Shown here in pieces: positions 45,181 to 56,574 of a DNA stretch of 64,000 bases. The DNA is from Cephalopachus bancanus (Eukaryota; Chordata; Mammalia; Primates; Tarsiidae): positions 1,922,001-1,986,000 of the forward strand of contig JAPVLO010000059.1 in assembly GCA_027257055.1 (NCBI GenBank), given 5' to 3'. The notes under the pieces were generated by a model, which was given only the letters and a program-made list of their open reading frames with translations, searched no databases and was not told where the DNA came from. Made by a program: the position numbers and the translations under genes. Within the stretch, counting starts at the first letter, position 1. Each line of letters opens with the position of its first letter.

Positions 45181-45481
45181 TTGTTTTTTGTTTTTTCTTT
45201 TATGAGTTGGAGTCTCACTCTGTCGTCCAAGCTGGAGTGCAGTGGTACACTCATGGCCGCCGCAGCCTCAACCTGCTGGGCTTCAGCAATCCTTCTGCCT
45301 CAGCCTTCCAAGTAGCTGGAACTACAGGTGCGCTACCATGCCCAGTTAATTTTTTGATTTATTGTAGAGACGAAGTCTCGCCAAGCTGTCCAGGCTGGTC
45401 TCAAACCCATGGGCTCAGGCAATTCTCTCTCCTTGGCCTCCCAAAGTACTGGAATTACAGACTTGAGCCACCGCTCCCAGC
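45181..45481 (-). repeat. Older Alu of the same lineage
   Basis: Tail TTTTTTTG-type at 45174-45210, then GAGTTGGAGTCTCACTCTG. Undeleted junction CGCCAAGCTGTCCAGGC, TTAATTT and GGAACTACAGG. The left-arm end reads CCCAAAGTACTGG, the ancestral spelling. Possible duplication CCAGTTTTT / CCAGCTTTTT. A 129-codon ORF across it is an artefact. Confidence 0.92.
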
Positions 45482-45589
45482 CAGCTTTTTTTTTTTTACA
45501 GATAAAAATACAGATCTACAGCTCATACTCTTAACAGAATAACCTATTTTGAAAAAGTAAACTGAGGGATAAAACATTTGAAAGAATTT

Positions 45590-46975
45590 ACTTGAACAAA
45601 CGACCACTCATGAATTGTACAGCTTCAAATCAGAAGTGGTTCTGGATCTCCACCAAGGGGATGCAAGGAGTAGGCTTCTATAGAACAGACACAGCAGGAA
45701 AACAAAGACAATATCTGATTGGTTAAAGTTGTCTGGTTGTCTTATTTGGGTTATTCCATCGGAAAGTCCCTAGTAATTACTCATAAGTTTGTTGGCTACT
45801 TCTTGACTGGTTAGGCTTATGTTCTGGTTTTCTTTAATATAGGCGTTTACAAGCAATAACTCAAATCAACTTTCACTTATATTTGCAAATCAAACAAGGC
45901 TTAGGTCACTTATGAGGCCTGAGTGGTATTACCTGTTCAGAGATTCTTCAGGCCCGATCTCCATTTTAATTTTCATTTACTTTAACACTACCAATAAGGA
46001 GCTCAAAATAGACTGCATATATGAAGTTTGTTTTTCAATACAACCTTTTGTAAATACCAGAAAGTATGGTGTTGACAGTCTCAGTTTGCTTTAAAGCAAT
46101 ATCTATTTGACTAGATACATCAATTTCAATCATTTAATTAAAAAAAAATAAAGACATACTATCCTGGGAAAGCCCTGAAAGGGCATTCAGAGTAACCAAA
46201 ATCTCTTTAAAATTCTCTGCAAGGTTTCATCTTCATGTACACACTAGTTTGATTACTTTGACAGATTAGTCAATTTAATCCTGATACAGTATTATGAAAC
46301 TGTAGACTGCTTTGCTTGACTTTGACCGTATGTATCATGACAGTAAAATTGGTTAAAAACTGATTCAGAGACTGATTAAAAACTGATTCAGAGACTCCAC
46401 TTTTGGGTTGTTTCCATAATAAGGCATTATGATTTTACTCGGGCTGTTTGAGGGGAACTCCCCTGAACTGGCTAGACAAATGGGAGGTTTAGACACAGTT
46501 TAAGATTCCATATTTGCAGGAGCAACTATTTGAGGGCTTTGCTTAAAACTAATTCAGAGCTCACTCAAAGTTTGTTCTCAGTCAGTTAAGTCAAAAAGTC
46601 AGTAGGTAATGTAGCTCTCTTCAACCCTGTCCAGCTTTTCTGTATATTCATGTTTTGTTGCGTTTTTTAATTTTCTGCCTATCCAGTACCCAACACTTTG
46701 TCCTATTTTGCTAGAATTCTTATTGTGTGAACTCTTGGTTGGATGGGCAGTGCCCACCATTCACTAGCAGTCAGAACCTTCCTTCTGCCCAACTGATCTT
46801 GCTAAAATTGGGCACTGTGCTTTAAACTTCTCAGCCTTTAAACCTGCTCTGGTTCCTTTTCTTTTCTACGAATTGAGACCTCACAGTCAACCTAGTAATT
46901 CTCTCTCTTTCACTCAAAATCTGGTCTCGGTATTTCCAATTGAAATCTTCTTAATTAAAGGAGGCTCACAGTAAG
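45590..46975 (+). mobile_element. LTR-like sequence, unassigned
   Basis: 45590-46010 has a retroviral LTR look: 'ACAGCTTCAAATCAGAAG', 'CCACCAAGGGGATGCAAGG', 'AGGCTTATGTTCTGGTTTTC', 'GAGGCCTGAGTGGTATTACC'. 46580-46975 looks like the end of another LTR, 'CTACGAATTGAGACCTCACA' followed by 'GGTCTCGGTATTTCC'. No gag, pol or env-like frame lies between. Boundaries and family are unknown; it may be more than one element. Confidence 0.4.
46353..46396 (+). repeat. 23-bp direct tandem duplication
   Basis: TTAAAAACTGATTCAGAGACT occurs at 46353 and again at 46376, separated by GA, a unit of 23 bases with identical copies over 21 bases. Confidence 0.95.
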
Positions 46976-47012
46976 AGAGAAGGGAGGGAGGGAGGAAGGA
47001 GGGAGGAAGGGG

Positions 47013-47075
<63 letters not shown>
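46973..47075 (+). repeat. 103-base polypurine tract with (GA)29
   Basis: Every base from 46973 to 47075 is A or G. The first part is GGGA/GGAA-rich, with a six- to seven-base G run near 47009-47015, and the second part is 29 uninterrupted GA units (47015-47072). Such tracts can form intramolecular triplex DNA and are usually length-variable. Confidence 0.97.
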
Positions 47076-47079
47076 TGAT

Positions 47080-48320
47080 AAAACAAAAATGCTGTTTCAG
47101 CCAAGAAGTTTTTTCTGCCCCATCTCATATATTAAAATAGACCTGATTTTCTAAGTTCAGCATAAGAGCCCGGTAAGAAATATTAGCTCTTCAGTTAATG
47201 TCATTCACACAAGGAATTTGTCAGCAGAGTTCACGTTTGAACTTTTCATGTCATCTCATGCATCTCAGAGGGTATTAAACTCCATAAAATACAATTCTAA
47301 ACGTGAAATATTTCCCCATTTGACTCTATAAGTGAGTCTTCGGGAATGAAAAAAAAAATCCATCTCTGAGCTTATTCCTAAAGAGAGAATAAATAGAAAT
47401 GTTTCTTGGGCCAAATAATGGGAAGAATTACAACGTTTAGAGTTCCTGTTCCAAAGGACTCCAAATCCCTACAGGTCTAGCAAAGCAGAACAGAATCAGG
47501 GGCTGAACATACATTATATAAAGACAGAAGCAACTGGCTAATGTTGTTCTTAAATGGCTGTGTGTGCATAAGTATCCGATGGTACTGAGATTTAGCAAGA
47601 AGAAAAGATAAAAATGGAACCTGAGTCCCTGGAGGCCACATTCTCAGCTTAGCTGCTTGTTTTCTGCATAAATCTGACCTTTCTGTAGGTGAAGCTCTTC
47701 TTCACTGCCCAACTTCTCCTCCTCCTCTCAACTGGGAGGAAGTGGTCAAAAATAAACCAATGACATATTTCCTGTACTTCTCCCCTTACTTTTCTTTAAA
47801 TAAGGTAATGATTGTCCCAACATGCATTTGCAGCCTCTGCTTTGATAGCTGCTTCTTGAAAAAGTTTGGCAATGCTAAAGGCTTTTTAGGACTTTTTCTT
47901 TCTATATACTCAGCGATTGACAAAACTTAATTAGGTCAAAACTGATTCAATGCTATGGCTATACAGAAAACCTGCATTTCATGGACAACCTTCCTGATCT
48001 TTCTATCCTCAGCATCCTCTTCTGTGAAGACACAGGGGGTTGGCTACCTCCATAGAATGGTGATACAAGTTTGTGGTCAAACAGACTTGGAAAATGCCAT
48101 GTTAAAAATCAGACCTTTTCTGGTCATGTAATATACTAACATGCAGTGGGAATCTCTAAGCAGGGGAGATGCACAGATTAAGTCACAACTTTCCAACTCA
48201 TTTCACCATCTTGCAAAGTTCTTCCCTGGAACACACAGGTGAAATAATTACTATATCCCTTACTACTTTGTGTAACATTTGTACATCCTTATCAGGACAA
48301 ATGACTCAAAGGAATGATTT
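47080..48320. other. No gene seen
   Basis: Mixed unique sequence. The 62-codon ORF at 47742 has no domain. No repeat recognised. Confidence 0.5.
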
Positions 48321-48339
48321 AAGGGGGTAAGAGAGTCTT

Positions 48340-48631
48340 TTTTTTTTTCTTTTTTTTTGAGTTGGAGTCTCACTCTGTCGCCCAGACTGGAGTGCAGTGG
48401 CCACTCCCGGCCACCGCAGTCTCGCCTGCTGGGCTCTGGCGATCCTTCCGCCTCAGCCTTCCGAGTAGCCAGAATTACAGGCATGCGCTACCACGCCTGG
48501 CTGATTTTTTTGATTTATTGTAGAGATGAGGTCTCGCTGCCCAGGCAGGTCTCAAACCTGCGGGCTCAGGCAATCCATTCACCTCAGCCTTCCAAGGGCG
48601 CGGGATTACAGGCTGAGCCACCGAGCCTGGC
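48340..48631 (-). repeat. Lineage-specific Alu, derived subfamily
   Basis: Duplication AAGAGAGTCTT (48329-48339) and AAGAGAGACTT (48632-48642), one change. Sense-strand markers GGGCAGCGAGACC, TCAGCC and GTAATTCTGG. Tail of T with one C. The two long ORFs over it are Alu artefacts. Confidence 0.96.
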
Positions 48632-48704
48632 AAGAGAGACTTCGTACTCTAGAAAATCCAAAGATCATTAAACAGACACCATCCTTAGTGGTTTAATGAT
48701 GTAA

Positions 48705-48910
48705 ATCAGGTATGCTTTGAGCCAAGTTCACTTAGGTTTAAATCCTGCTTCTGCCTTTGGTACCTGTGTGTTGTTTCATAAAGTGATTTCATCTCTCTGA
48801 GCCTGTTTCTTATTCTATAAAATGAAGATACTAATACTACTTCATAAGGGTGTTTGAAATAGATTATTTAAGGTGACCAGCACCAGCTCTTACATGTAAT
48901 ATTGTTATTT
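48705..48910 (+). repeat. MIR SINE remnant
   Basis: 'GGTTTAAATCCTGCTTCTGC', 'TTTCATCTCTCTGAGCCTGT', 'TCTATAAAATGAAGATACTA', 'ATACTACTTCATAAGGGTGT' follow sense MIR order. Confidence 0.88.
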
Positions 48911-49980
48911 TATTTTATTAACCATTTATTTATTTTAGTTACTACTACTAAGATTCAGACTTTGTCGTAATTACCTGGTAAAGGAAAGGAGCTTGACATA
49001 AAAAATACTCATTATTTCTTTCCACTTTAAGATTTTATGATTGGCTTTAAGATTTGCTGAATTTTGAATGCTTAAATTATTTAATTAAAATCTCCTGTTC
49101 TATAAACATCACAACACAACTCACCAAATCCCTGCTACATGTTTCTCTACTCTGCCTACTCTAGCCTAGGAGAAGGCCCCCATAATTCAGATCCCAAAAT
49201 GATATCAGTTAGAAGTAGCTCATACATCCCTGTTGTCAGAGTTGTCAGAGGTAACCCAAGCAATATATCAATTACACTAAAGAGTGATCTGATACACCAA
49301 AAAGAAAAAGGTATAAATTGTTTCTCTACCAAAGAATATCACTGCATATTGATTTTTCCAGTCTTTTAAATAGTCTGTGTTTAGAATTTAGATCAGTGTT
49401 AGAACAATTCACTTCCAAATGCATGTAAATAAGGTTACAGGTCTAGCTTAAATCTAGGATAAGCAGAAATAAATGGAACAATTAAACACTAAAATGGTCC
49501 TCTGATAAGATAAACATATGCTTTTTAACTGTGGGTGTAGTTAAAGGATAGATACAAAATTTGTTGATGACATCCCTCTAAGACTATTGATGTATAGTAG
49601 ACTCCTACTGACCTCCTAGAAAGATGATGCCAACCCAAGCAGATTAGTTTCTTCTGGCAATGTGGAAGAACTTTTTCTTTAGGCCTATCTTTCTTTCAAT
49701 AAAGATTTGAGAAAGAACTTTCATTTATGTTGTATTTTGCACACATAAAACATATTTGAAGCTTTATAAGCTGTTGTCCTTTAATACTTTACAATTCAGC
49801 ATTTTTGTCTTAAAAGAAGAGAATATTTGATATACAAAGATGCTGCCACACCACCCACTGAAGAAATAATAATAATAAAAAAAGGTCCCTATCTTGGCTC
49901 TTCCATTTCCTACATCAGCTTTGCCTCTACAGACCAAGCCTTTCTGTTCAGCTTTAGATATGTATGGCCAAAGCCTCTCA
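48910..49980. other. No gene seen
   Basis: AT-rich. The 76-codon ORF at 49139 has no domain. A short (AAT)n patch lies at about 49864-49880. Confidence 0.5.
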
Positions 49981-49984
49981 GACA

Positions 49985-50100
49985 TCTCCCACCTTGATAT
50001 CTAAAGGACATCTCAAATTAAACATCATCCAACTCTATGCCTGAAAGTTCTTTCCAGGTTTGTTCTTTCTCATCTTGAATGTCAGTATCTCTTAAAATGT
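49985..50100 (+). repeat. L2 LINE fragment (weak)
   Basis: 'CTAAAGGACATCTCAAATTA', 'AACATCATCCAACTC' and 'CTTTCTCATCTTGAATGTC' resemble the L2 'ggacatctcaaactcaacatg' section upstream of its 3' region. Confidence 0.5.
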
Positions 50101-50980
50101 CTTCAGTTGAAAGAAATGAAAAACCTCAACTAAAAGTGACATGAGTAATAAGGGAAATTATTGTCTCAAAATAATGTAAGTAGCTCAATGAAGTCATGGG
50201 GTTAGTTCTTCCTCTTTCTCATAGAAGCATTGATATATCAGCTGGTTCATGTAAAAGAATCAGAACCCATTCTAGATATTTTAAGCTGAAAGGATTTTAT
50301 ACAAGAAAGTTGGTGTTTTAAAAATCACTATAAGGGCTGAATGAACGTCTTCAGGCTAAGCCTTCAGGAACAACTCACAGGACAATAATCCACTGACCAC
50401 AGGGAAATCACAAAGTGCCACTCCCTGAGCCATAGTACAATCAAGAACTTGCAACCATTATAACTGCCTCTGCACATGCGGGAAACTGTAGAATGCATAC
50501 CTGTAGCTGAGGTCCAGAGTTTTGGAAAGGCAGATTTGAGACCTGCCACCACTGCTTCTGCCATTCCAACCATTCCTTAAAATTCAGAAAGCTGAAGAAT
50601 AGACTGAGGAACAAGTCTGTAGGGAACTTGAACATTTTCACAGCCACGCTTAATAGCAAAAACAGCCGAAAAGGAATGCTGAAAAAGAGCTTCCACCTCA
50701 CTTTCACCTTCCACATATCACATGAACGCACCTAATTGGGGAAGCCTTTTCTGTACCTAGAGCTTGGTTAAATGAAAATCTGAAAAATGATGCTTTTATA
50801 GTTTCCCATGACTCTACTTGAATGAGCATGGAATGGACATTGTATAAACTTATCTAAAGTATACAAAAATATCAGCTATTTGGGGATTCCTTACAAAGGA
50901 ATATGATGGAAGCCAACAGCAATCAAGGCTGCCAGTGACTTTGATATGGTTTAATAAAAAACAAAAAACTCTTTCCCGGC
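50100..50980. other. No gene seen
   Basis: Overlapping reverse-strand ORFs at 50364-50731 (69 and 96 codons) have no domain. Parts of 50250-50640 could be an old repeat that I cannot assign. Confidence 0.45.
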
Positions 50981-50984
50981 TATG

Positions 50985-51435
50985 GTACACAAGGCCTTTC
51001 TTTACTCTTATTGGACCAGTTCAAGCCATTTTCCAACTCATAGGCCAATACCAGTGACCAGGGAATGTTATGGGCTGATTGGCTTAGATCAACAATCAGT
51101 GGAGAGTCCATCAGGGTGCCCTAGAGGGTCCCTGTTTACATTTCATCTAATCAATGAGACCTTTCCTGAAATCCAATCTCAAGTAGCCTCTCCTCCTACT
51201 CTATGAACTCTTTGTCCCCTTATTCTATTGCTAAGTTTTTATAATACTTAATACACTACGAAATTATTTTACTCAATTATTTCTTTGCTTATACATAACC
51301 TCCCTTCCCTACCAGAATGCAAGCTCTGTGAAGATAAAGATCTTGTCTCTTTTTCATTTCTGTATCACCAACACTTACAACAGCATGAGACACATTTGAG
51401 GCATTCACTAAATTGTTGAATGTATAAATGAACAG
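50985..51435 (+). repeat. L2 LINE 3' region, or similar
   Basis: 'GACCTTTCCTGAAATCCAAT', 'CCAGAATGCAAGCTCTGTGA', 'TTCTGTATCACCAACACTTA' and 'GGCATTCACTAAATTGTTGA' follow L2 3' order, including the terminus. The first 150 bases are less certain. Confidence 0.8.
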
Positions 51436-51714
51436 GCCATAACCCATGTACTACATAAACATAACCACTATAGCTCTTATATTCTTCCCAACTAAGTCAG
51501 TAGAGCAGTTCAGTTAAAACAAGATGAAAAGGTAAGAGCTGGTTACTGTATATGTGGGCACACAAAGTGAATCTACTAATTGGCTTAGACTTTTGGGATT
51601 GAGTGTTTGGTCTTACTATGTGCCAGTCACTCTATCCTACTACTAGCAATGGATAAATCAGAATCCTTAACCCTGGGAAGTTCTGATAGTACATGACGAT
51701 TAAGGATATACTAC

Positions 51715-51880
51715 AATAGCTACAATGGAAAACAATATCACAAAAAGAGTTCTGGAGACCAGGTGTACAACAATGTGAATACACTTAACACTCCTGAACT
51801 GTAGACTTAAATATGGTTGATGAAAATTTTATGTTATGTGTATCTTGTCACAATTTAAAAACAAAAACAATACATTATAA
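51715..51880 (+). repeat. Old L1 3' end remnant
   Basis: 'TACAACAATGTGAATACACT', 'CTGAACTGTAGACTTAAATA', 'TTTTATGTTATGTGTATCTT' and 'CACAATTTAAAAACAAAA' match the end of an old L1 3' UTR. Confidence 0.8.
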
Positions 51881-51884
51881 GTCA

Positions 51885-52065
51885 AGCACAGTGTTTTCTG
51901 TAAATTACTTATTTAATCCTCATAATAATACAAGTGAAGCACCATAAATAACCCTGTTTTTAAAATTCTGACACAGTAAGGTTAATTAAGCTTGATCAAG
52001 GTTACATAGCCACTTAGGAGCAGGGCTGGGACCAGAATTTAAAATTTCCAACTCAAAGATCAAGC
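51885..52065 (-). repeat. MIR SINE remnant
   Basis: 'ATTTAATCCTCATAATAATA', 'TGATCAAGGTTACATAGCCA' and 'CTTAGGAGCAGGGCTGGGAC' match reversed MIR. It lies directly after the L1 end. Confidence 0.78.
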
Positions 52066-52069
52066 TCAT

Positions 52070-52595
52070 GTTTTTAAATGGTCTCTTCTCTTTCCTAGGT
52101 CTGTTTAATTGACAAACTTTTCCACTGTTTCTTGCAGACAGGCAATTGAGTGCACATGCTAATATATACCAAGGTGACATAAGTTAAGAACATAAGAAAC
52201 TTTGCACTCTTGGGCTAAATTTATTTACAAAGACAATTCTCCTTTAAAATAAAAGATAAAAAGTAACTGCAATAGTTGGAAGTCTACTGATCCAAGGATA
52301 TCCAGGTCAACTGACAGGAGAGAAAGGCCAGAAAAAGATCACAGTACATAGAAAAGCCACCACCTGCTAAAGGTTGGCAGGGCAAATCTTGGCAAAGAAA
52401 GAGCTGTTCAGCAAACAGTGGCAGACACATTGGCTAACTATTTAGGGAAAACAAGTTATATTTCTTTCTCATATCCAACATTTAAATTAATCGCACATTT
52501 ATTAATAAGAACAGAAAATGAAGCCATATTATAATTAGCAGAAAATTTGCTTATCTGGATTGAAATAAAGTTTTAAGTATAAAGACCTTAAAACA
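52070..52595. other. No gene seen
   Basis: AT-rich unique sequence with no recognised repeat. Confidence 0.5.
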
Positions 52596-52599
52596 AAAT

Positions 52600-53770
52600 G
52601 ATAAAGGAAAAAAGATATACATCACTACAAAAATTTAAAACCTTCAGTTCCCCCAAACCATTATCAATAAAATGAAGAGAAAAAACATAGAGAATACATA
52701 TTTGAAAAATGTATACAGACTAAGAGCTAACATCTTTAGATAAAGAGCTATCATAAATCAATAAGGTACAAGTTCTTTATTAGAAAACTTGATTAAATGC
52801 ATGAATAATTCACCAAATAAGAAATGTAAGTGATAAAGTACAATATGAAAAAATTCAGTTTTACCATATTCAATTACCTACAATTTTAAATAATAAAACA
52901 GTGTTTTTTATTGAAAAAAATAGGCAAAAAAATTTCAATAATAATAATATCCACATCTGCAGAGGCCACATGTATGTAACACTAGTAAGGGCAAATTGGA
53001 ACACATAACAAAATACTTATTCTAGAAATGTATGCTAATGTAATTATCAGAGATCTAGACAGAGATTAGTTATAAGACAATTATTACAGTTGTATGTATA
53101 ACCATAACAAAACTTTTTTTTTTTTGAGTTGGAGTCTCACTCTGTCGCCCAGACTAGAGTGCAGTGGCCACTCCTGGCCACCGCAGCCTCGACCTGCTGG
53201 GCTCCAGTGATCCTTCCGCCTCAGCCTTCCGAGTAGCCGGAATTACAGGCATGCGCTACCACGCTCAGCTGATTTTCTGATTTATTGTAGAGATGAGTCT
53301 CGCTGCTCAGGCGGGTCTCGAACCCGCGGGCTCAGGCAATCCACTCACCTCAGCCTCCCAAAGGCGCGGGATTACAGGTTGAGCCACCGAGCCCGGCTTA
53401 TAACAAAACTTTTAAAAAATTAAATAAGAGAACAAATTCTGATTCTTAAGGCTAATATTTGAAAGACATTAACAAATCAGGTTTTAGTTTTTAATATTGT
53501 GAAAAATATTGAGATAATTAAGTGTAAAAATGTTTTGACATAATTAAGAACACAAAATGTGTAAACATGTATATGTATGTATACATGTAAATTTTATAGA
53601 CAAAAGATCCATATATATGCACATATGCATTTAGATATATTTTTTAAAGTACTGAAAGAAAATTCACCCACATGTTAATAATAGTTATATATAAGAAATA
53701 TAATTAATTAACTTATTTTATCTTCATTATTCTGCATTTTTCAAATACTCTTTGATCAACGGAAACTATA
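52600..53770 (+). repeat. Old L1 ORF2 end and 3' UTR, split by an Alu
   Basis: 'AGAGCTATCATAAATCAATA', 'TAATTCACCAAATAAGAAAT' and 'TAACACTAGTAAGGGCAAAT' follow a degraded old L1 ORF2 end, and AT-rich sequence after the Alu (53414-53770) with 'TTTATAGACAAAAG' could be its 3' UTR. Very decayed; the second part is the less certain. Confidence 0.5.
53118..53399 (-). repeat. Young lineage-specific Alu, derived subfamily
   Basis: Perfect 14-base duplication ATAACAAAACTTTT at 53104-53117 and 53400-53413. Sense markers: GAGCAGCGAGACT-type deleted junction, AATCAGC and GTAATTCCGG. Intact CpGs through most of the left arm (CCCGCGGG). Confidence 0.97.
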
Positions 53771-53789
53771 ATTAGAAAACATTCAATGA

Positions 53790-54125
53790 TGTTGTAAACA
53801 CTCATTCTCTAGATACAGTAAATCCGTTAACATTTACTGCAGACCAGTATATTATGTTAAGGAACTATGACAAAGAAAAAGTAGTAGTAGACAGATATAA
53901 AGATAAATTCCTGACATTATAGAATCTTCTGGAAAAAGAGACAAATAGGTATAAAAGTCGTAATGTAAACAAAATAGAAATAAAAAGCATGAGAATTATA
54001 TTGTAGTTAAAGTCATGAAGGCTTTTTGGAGAAGGCTGCATGTAAATTTTAAATGCAAAGGCTAGAGTCCTATCTGAAGGGACATAAAAGCATTTTGGGA
54101 GAAAGTGAAGACTGGCTTTATGATT
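53790..54125 (-). repeat. L2 LINE 3' region remnant
   Basis: 'TTAACATTTACTGCAGACCA', 'GACATTATAGAATCTTCTGG', 'GAAGGCTTTTTGGAGAAGGC' and 'TGCAAAGGCTAGAGTCC' follow reversed L2. The 109-codon reverse ORF here is in this repeat and has no domain. Confidence 0.6.
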
Positions 54126-54129
54126 TTTA

Positions 54130-55635
54130 TCATAGGCTGAGGCTCCAGCCATAAAGTTCATCTTCAATGCCTCCCTTTTCTTGCTTTTCCACAAATTATG
54201 TAGCTCCTTTTTCTCCTCAGTCTCCTTGAGATATCATTTACCTAAGAGTGAGACAATCTACTTTTTAGAGTCCATCACGGACAACTCTAGGAATGAATCT
54301 CCTCAATCATTACAACACTGTGAATTAAAACCCAAGAATTAACTCTTCCTGGTATTTACAATTTAATACTTAGACTTAGTCTATCTCTTTCCTAACGGTG
54401 AAATAGTATCCCCAGTCTTAAACTAATTTTAAGTATAAGACAAGTAGGTAGGACACTTTAGCTAAGAAGAAAGAGAAGGGCACTGAACATCACACCAGAA
54501 TGCAAATGACTGTAGCTCTATTTATATGACAATCTTTTCCTGTTATAGGTAATTTTGATATTCCAACAATTTCCAAAAATCAAAAAATTAAGAGAGTCAA
54601 CTAAATTGGCCTTCTATTTTTTAAGAGTTATTTAGTACTAACAATCTCCCTTCTAGGAAAAAAGTTATGAAAATATTGCACAAAAGTCACCACGGGTTAA
54701 AAAAAACGAAGATTTAAATACAAGAAATAATCTTTGTTAAATATGTCTTCTAGGGATATCCACTATGTCCCAATCCTTAAATTAGAAAGTCAGCAAAAAG
54801 ATGAACCGAATCCCAGATGTTAATTGTACAGGCTTACTGGATTAGAACTAGAGATAATTAATTGCTAAATTTTAATATGCATTGGACTAAATGGATGATA
54901 AGATTTCCAGTAGTTGGCCTGAGGTCCAGAGGGGAATGGATGTTTCTTTACAGGCCTGAGAACCCTAGGGGCCAAAGACATTTTAAATGTCTATATTTGG
55001 GGAGAAAGAAGTAGGGTAAAAAATAGAAGAGGTTAGGAAATGTCATAAACTTCTAGAAAGAACATGAAAGTTCAAATTGCCATTTCAACTTGAAATTTAG
55101 AATATAATTTTGTATAGGAAAGAGGGTTTTAAATTTTTTATGTTTATTGTTGCTTCACTGATTAGCATTCCTGTCCTATAATGTCAACATTAAATCCAGA
55201 CAGATCCAAAGTCCATTACTTCCTATCTGAAAAAAAAAAATAGACACTGTTTATCACCTAGATAATTACATTTTTTATGTTCTTAAGAATTCAGGAGCAT
55301 GCAACGGTTAATTGGGAAAATTGTGAACTATGTCTAAGCTGTGCCTTTTTTTTTTATTAAACGTGTAACAAAGCAAATGATGAAGAACCAACAATTCACC
55401 AATGATGAGGGTCCAGACAAATAGATGCTCAAAGAATTCAGATGAGTGATTCCATTAAAACGTTGGCTGCAAGGATAGATAATGAAGGTTAAAAGAAGAT
55501 GCAGGACCACAGAGATAACCAGTGAAAAGGAAAAATGCACCTGCTCCCTCCACACAACATTCGGGCTGCTCAAACGGGGAGAGACCATCAACCATGGGAT
55601 CATTATCCTAGGCCTCTTAGGACCCCCTCCAGGCC
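54130..55635. other. No gene seen
   Basis: AT-rich. The opposing ORFs at 55334-55778 (130 and 98 codons) overlap on both strands and show no domain. No repeat recognised. Confidence 0.45.
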
Positions 55636-55639
55636 ATGA

Positions 55640-55800
55640 GGCACCGGTGGGAGTCAACTCTGCTTGTACATCAGAACCACCCATGAAGCTTGTTACACAG
55701 TGGGATTCTGGGCTCCATTCCTGCAAAATGCTGATGAGTCAAGAGGTGAGGTTGAGACTCAGGATTTTATTCTTTTAACAAACCCCACAGTAATCATGGG
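55640..55800 (+). mobile_element. MER5A-like hAT-Charlie element
   Basis: 'GTACATCAGAACCACCCATG', 'AAGCTTGTTACACAGTGGGA', 'TTCTGGGCTCCATTCC' and 'GAGACTCAGGATTTTATTC' follow MER5A order. Truncated and non-coding. Confidence 0.8.
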
Positions 55801-55899
55801 TGTGCAGTCAGACTTCATCATTTACTTTGAGCTCTTAATTTTAACTTTTAAAATTCAAATAGAGGTAGCATGTTAGTGATATTTTAATTTGAATGATGG

Positions 55900-56040
55900 A
55901 ATATGCTAAGGGGTGAAAGAAGGGAGGGATGATAATGCCAAGGGCTTCCTAAAGTGCTTTTTTTAGTGGACCTTACAATTTTTGGTCTCCCCAGGGGTAA
56001 AGTGACTTGCCCAAGGTCACACCATAAATTAATAAATAAA
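55900..56040 (-). repeat. MIR fragment (weak)
   Basis: 'AAAGTGACTTGCCCAAGGTC' then 'ACACCATAAATTAA' is the conserved reversed MIR core; the rest is decayed. Confidence 0.6.
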
Positions 56041-56310
56041 AAGAGGTAAGAATTTCTAACATTAGAAAGCATATACCTCCTATGATTACTTGATTTTTGG
56101 AATAAACTAGAAGCTAGTAAATATTAAGAACTGCAGAGTCATTACCATATTTTCTCAATTTTAAGATGCCTATTTTGCTATTTTTAACATAAGTAAATGG
56201 AAATGTGTCTTATAATTGGTGTGTATGTTTTATGTAGTAGCATTTCTTTTTCTGAAATATGAAGTCATTGGTGTGCTTACAACTAACAGCATCAAAGGCT
56301 TAAGGAATTA

Positions 56311-56356
56311 TGGTGTGTGTGTGGGTGTGTGTGTGGGTGTGTGTGTGTGTAGTGAT

Positions 56357-56387
<31 letters not shown>

Positions 56388-56388
56388 T
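56311..56388 (+). repeat. Compound (GT)n-(GA)n microsatellite
   Basis: A GT-rich array with GGG interruptions at 56311-56350, then AGTGATAGAGATAG and an uninterrupted GA array at about 56365-56387. The ORF across it encodes repeat artefacts only. Confidence 0.95.
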
Positions 56389-56574
56389 GTATCATTTCTC
56401 TGAAACAGGGTTTTCTATGCATTAGTTTATGTGGTGCATTAACATTGTCTTAAGGAAATCGAAACTCACCTGGGCTAGAAACCTGGAAATAAACAGTTGC
56501 TGTATATTTGCTTCCTATTGTCAGCATCTAACCATTCATTGAATACTGGTGACTCAATTTTCACCTCTTTGGCC

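Noticed and set aside
40195..46975. A provirus with LTRs at both ends
   Set aside because: The two LTR-like stretches do not resemble each other, and the DNA between holds AluJ, Tigger and Alu copies with no retroviral frame.
55334..55778. Opposing 130- and 98-codon ORFs as a possible gene
   Set aside because: They overlap on opposite strands and cross into a MER5A copy. No domain or codon pattern supports either.
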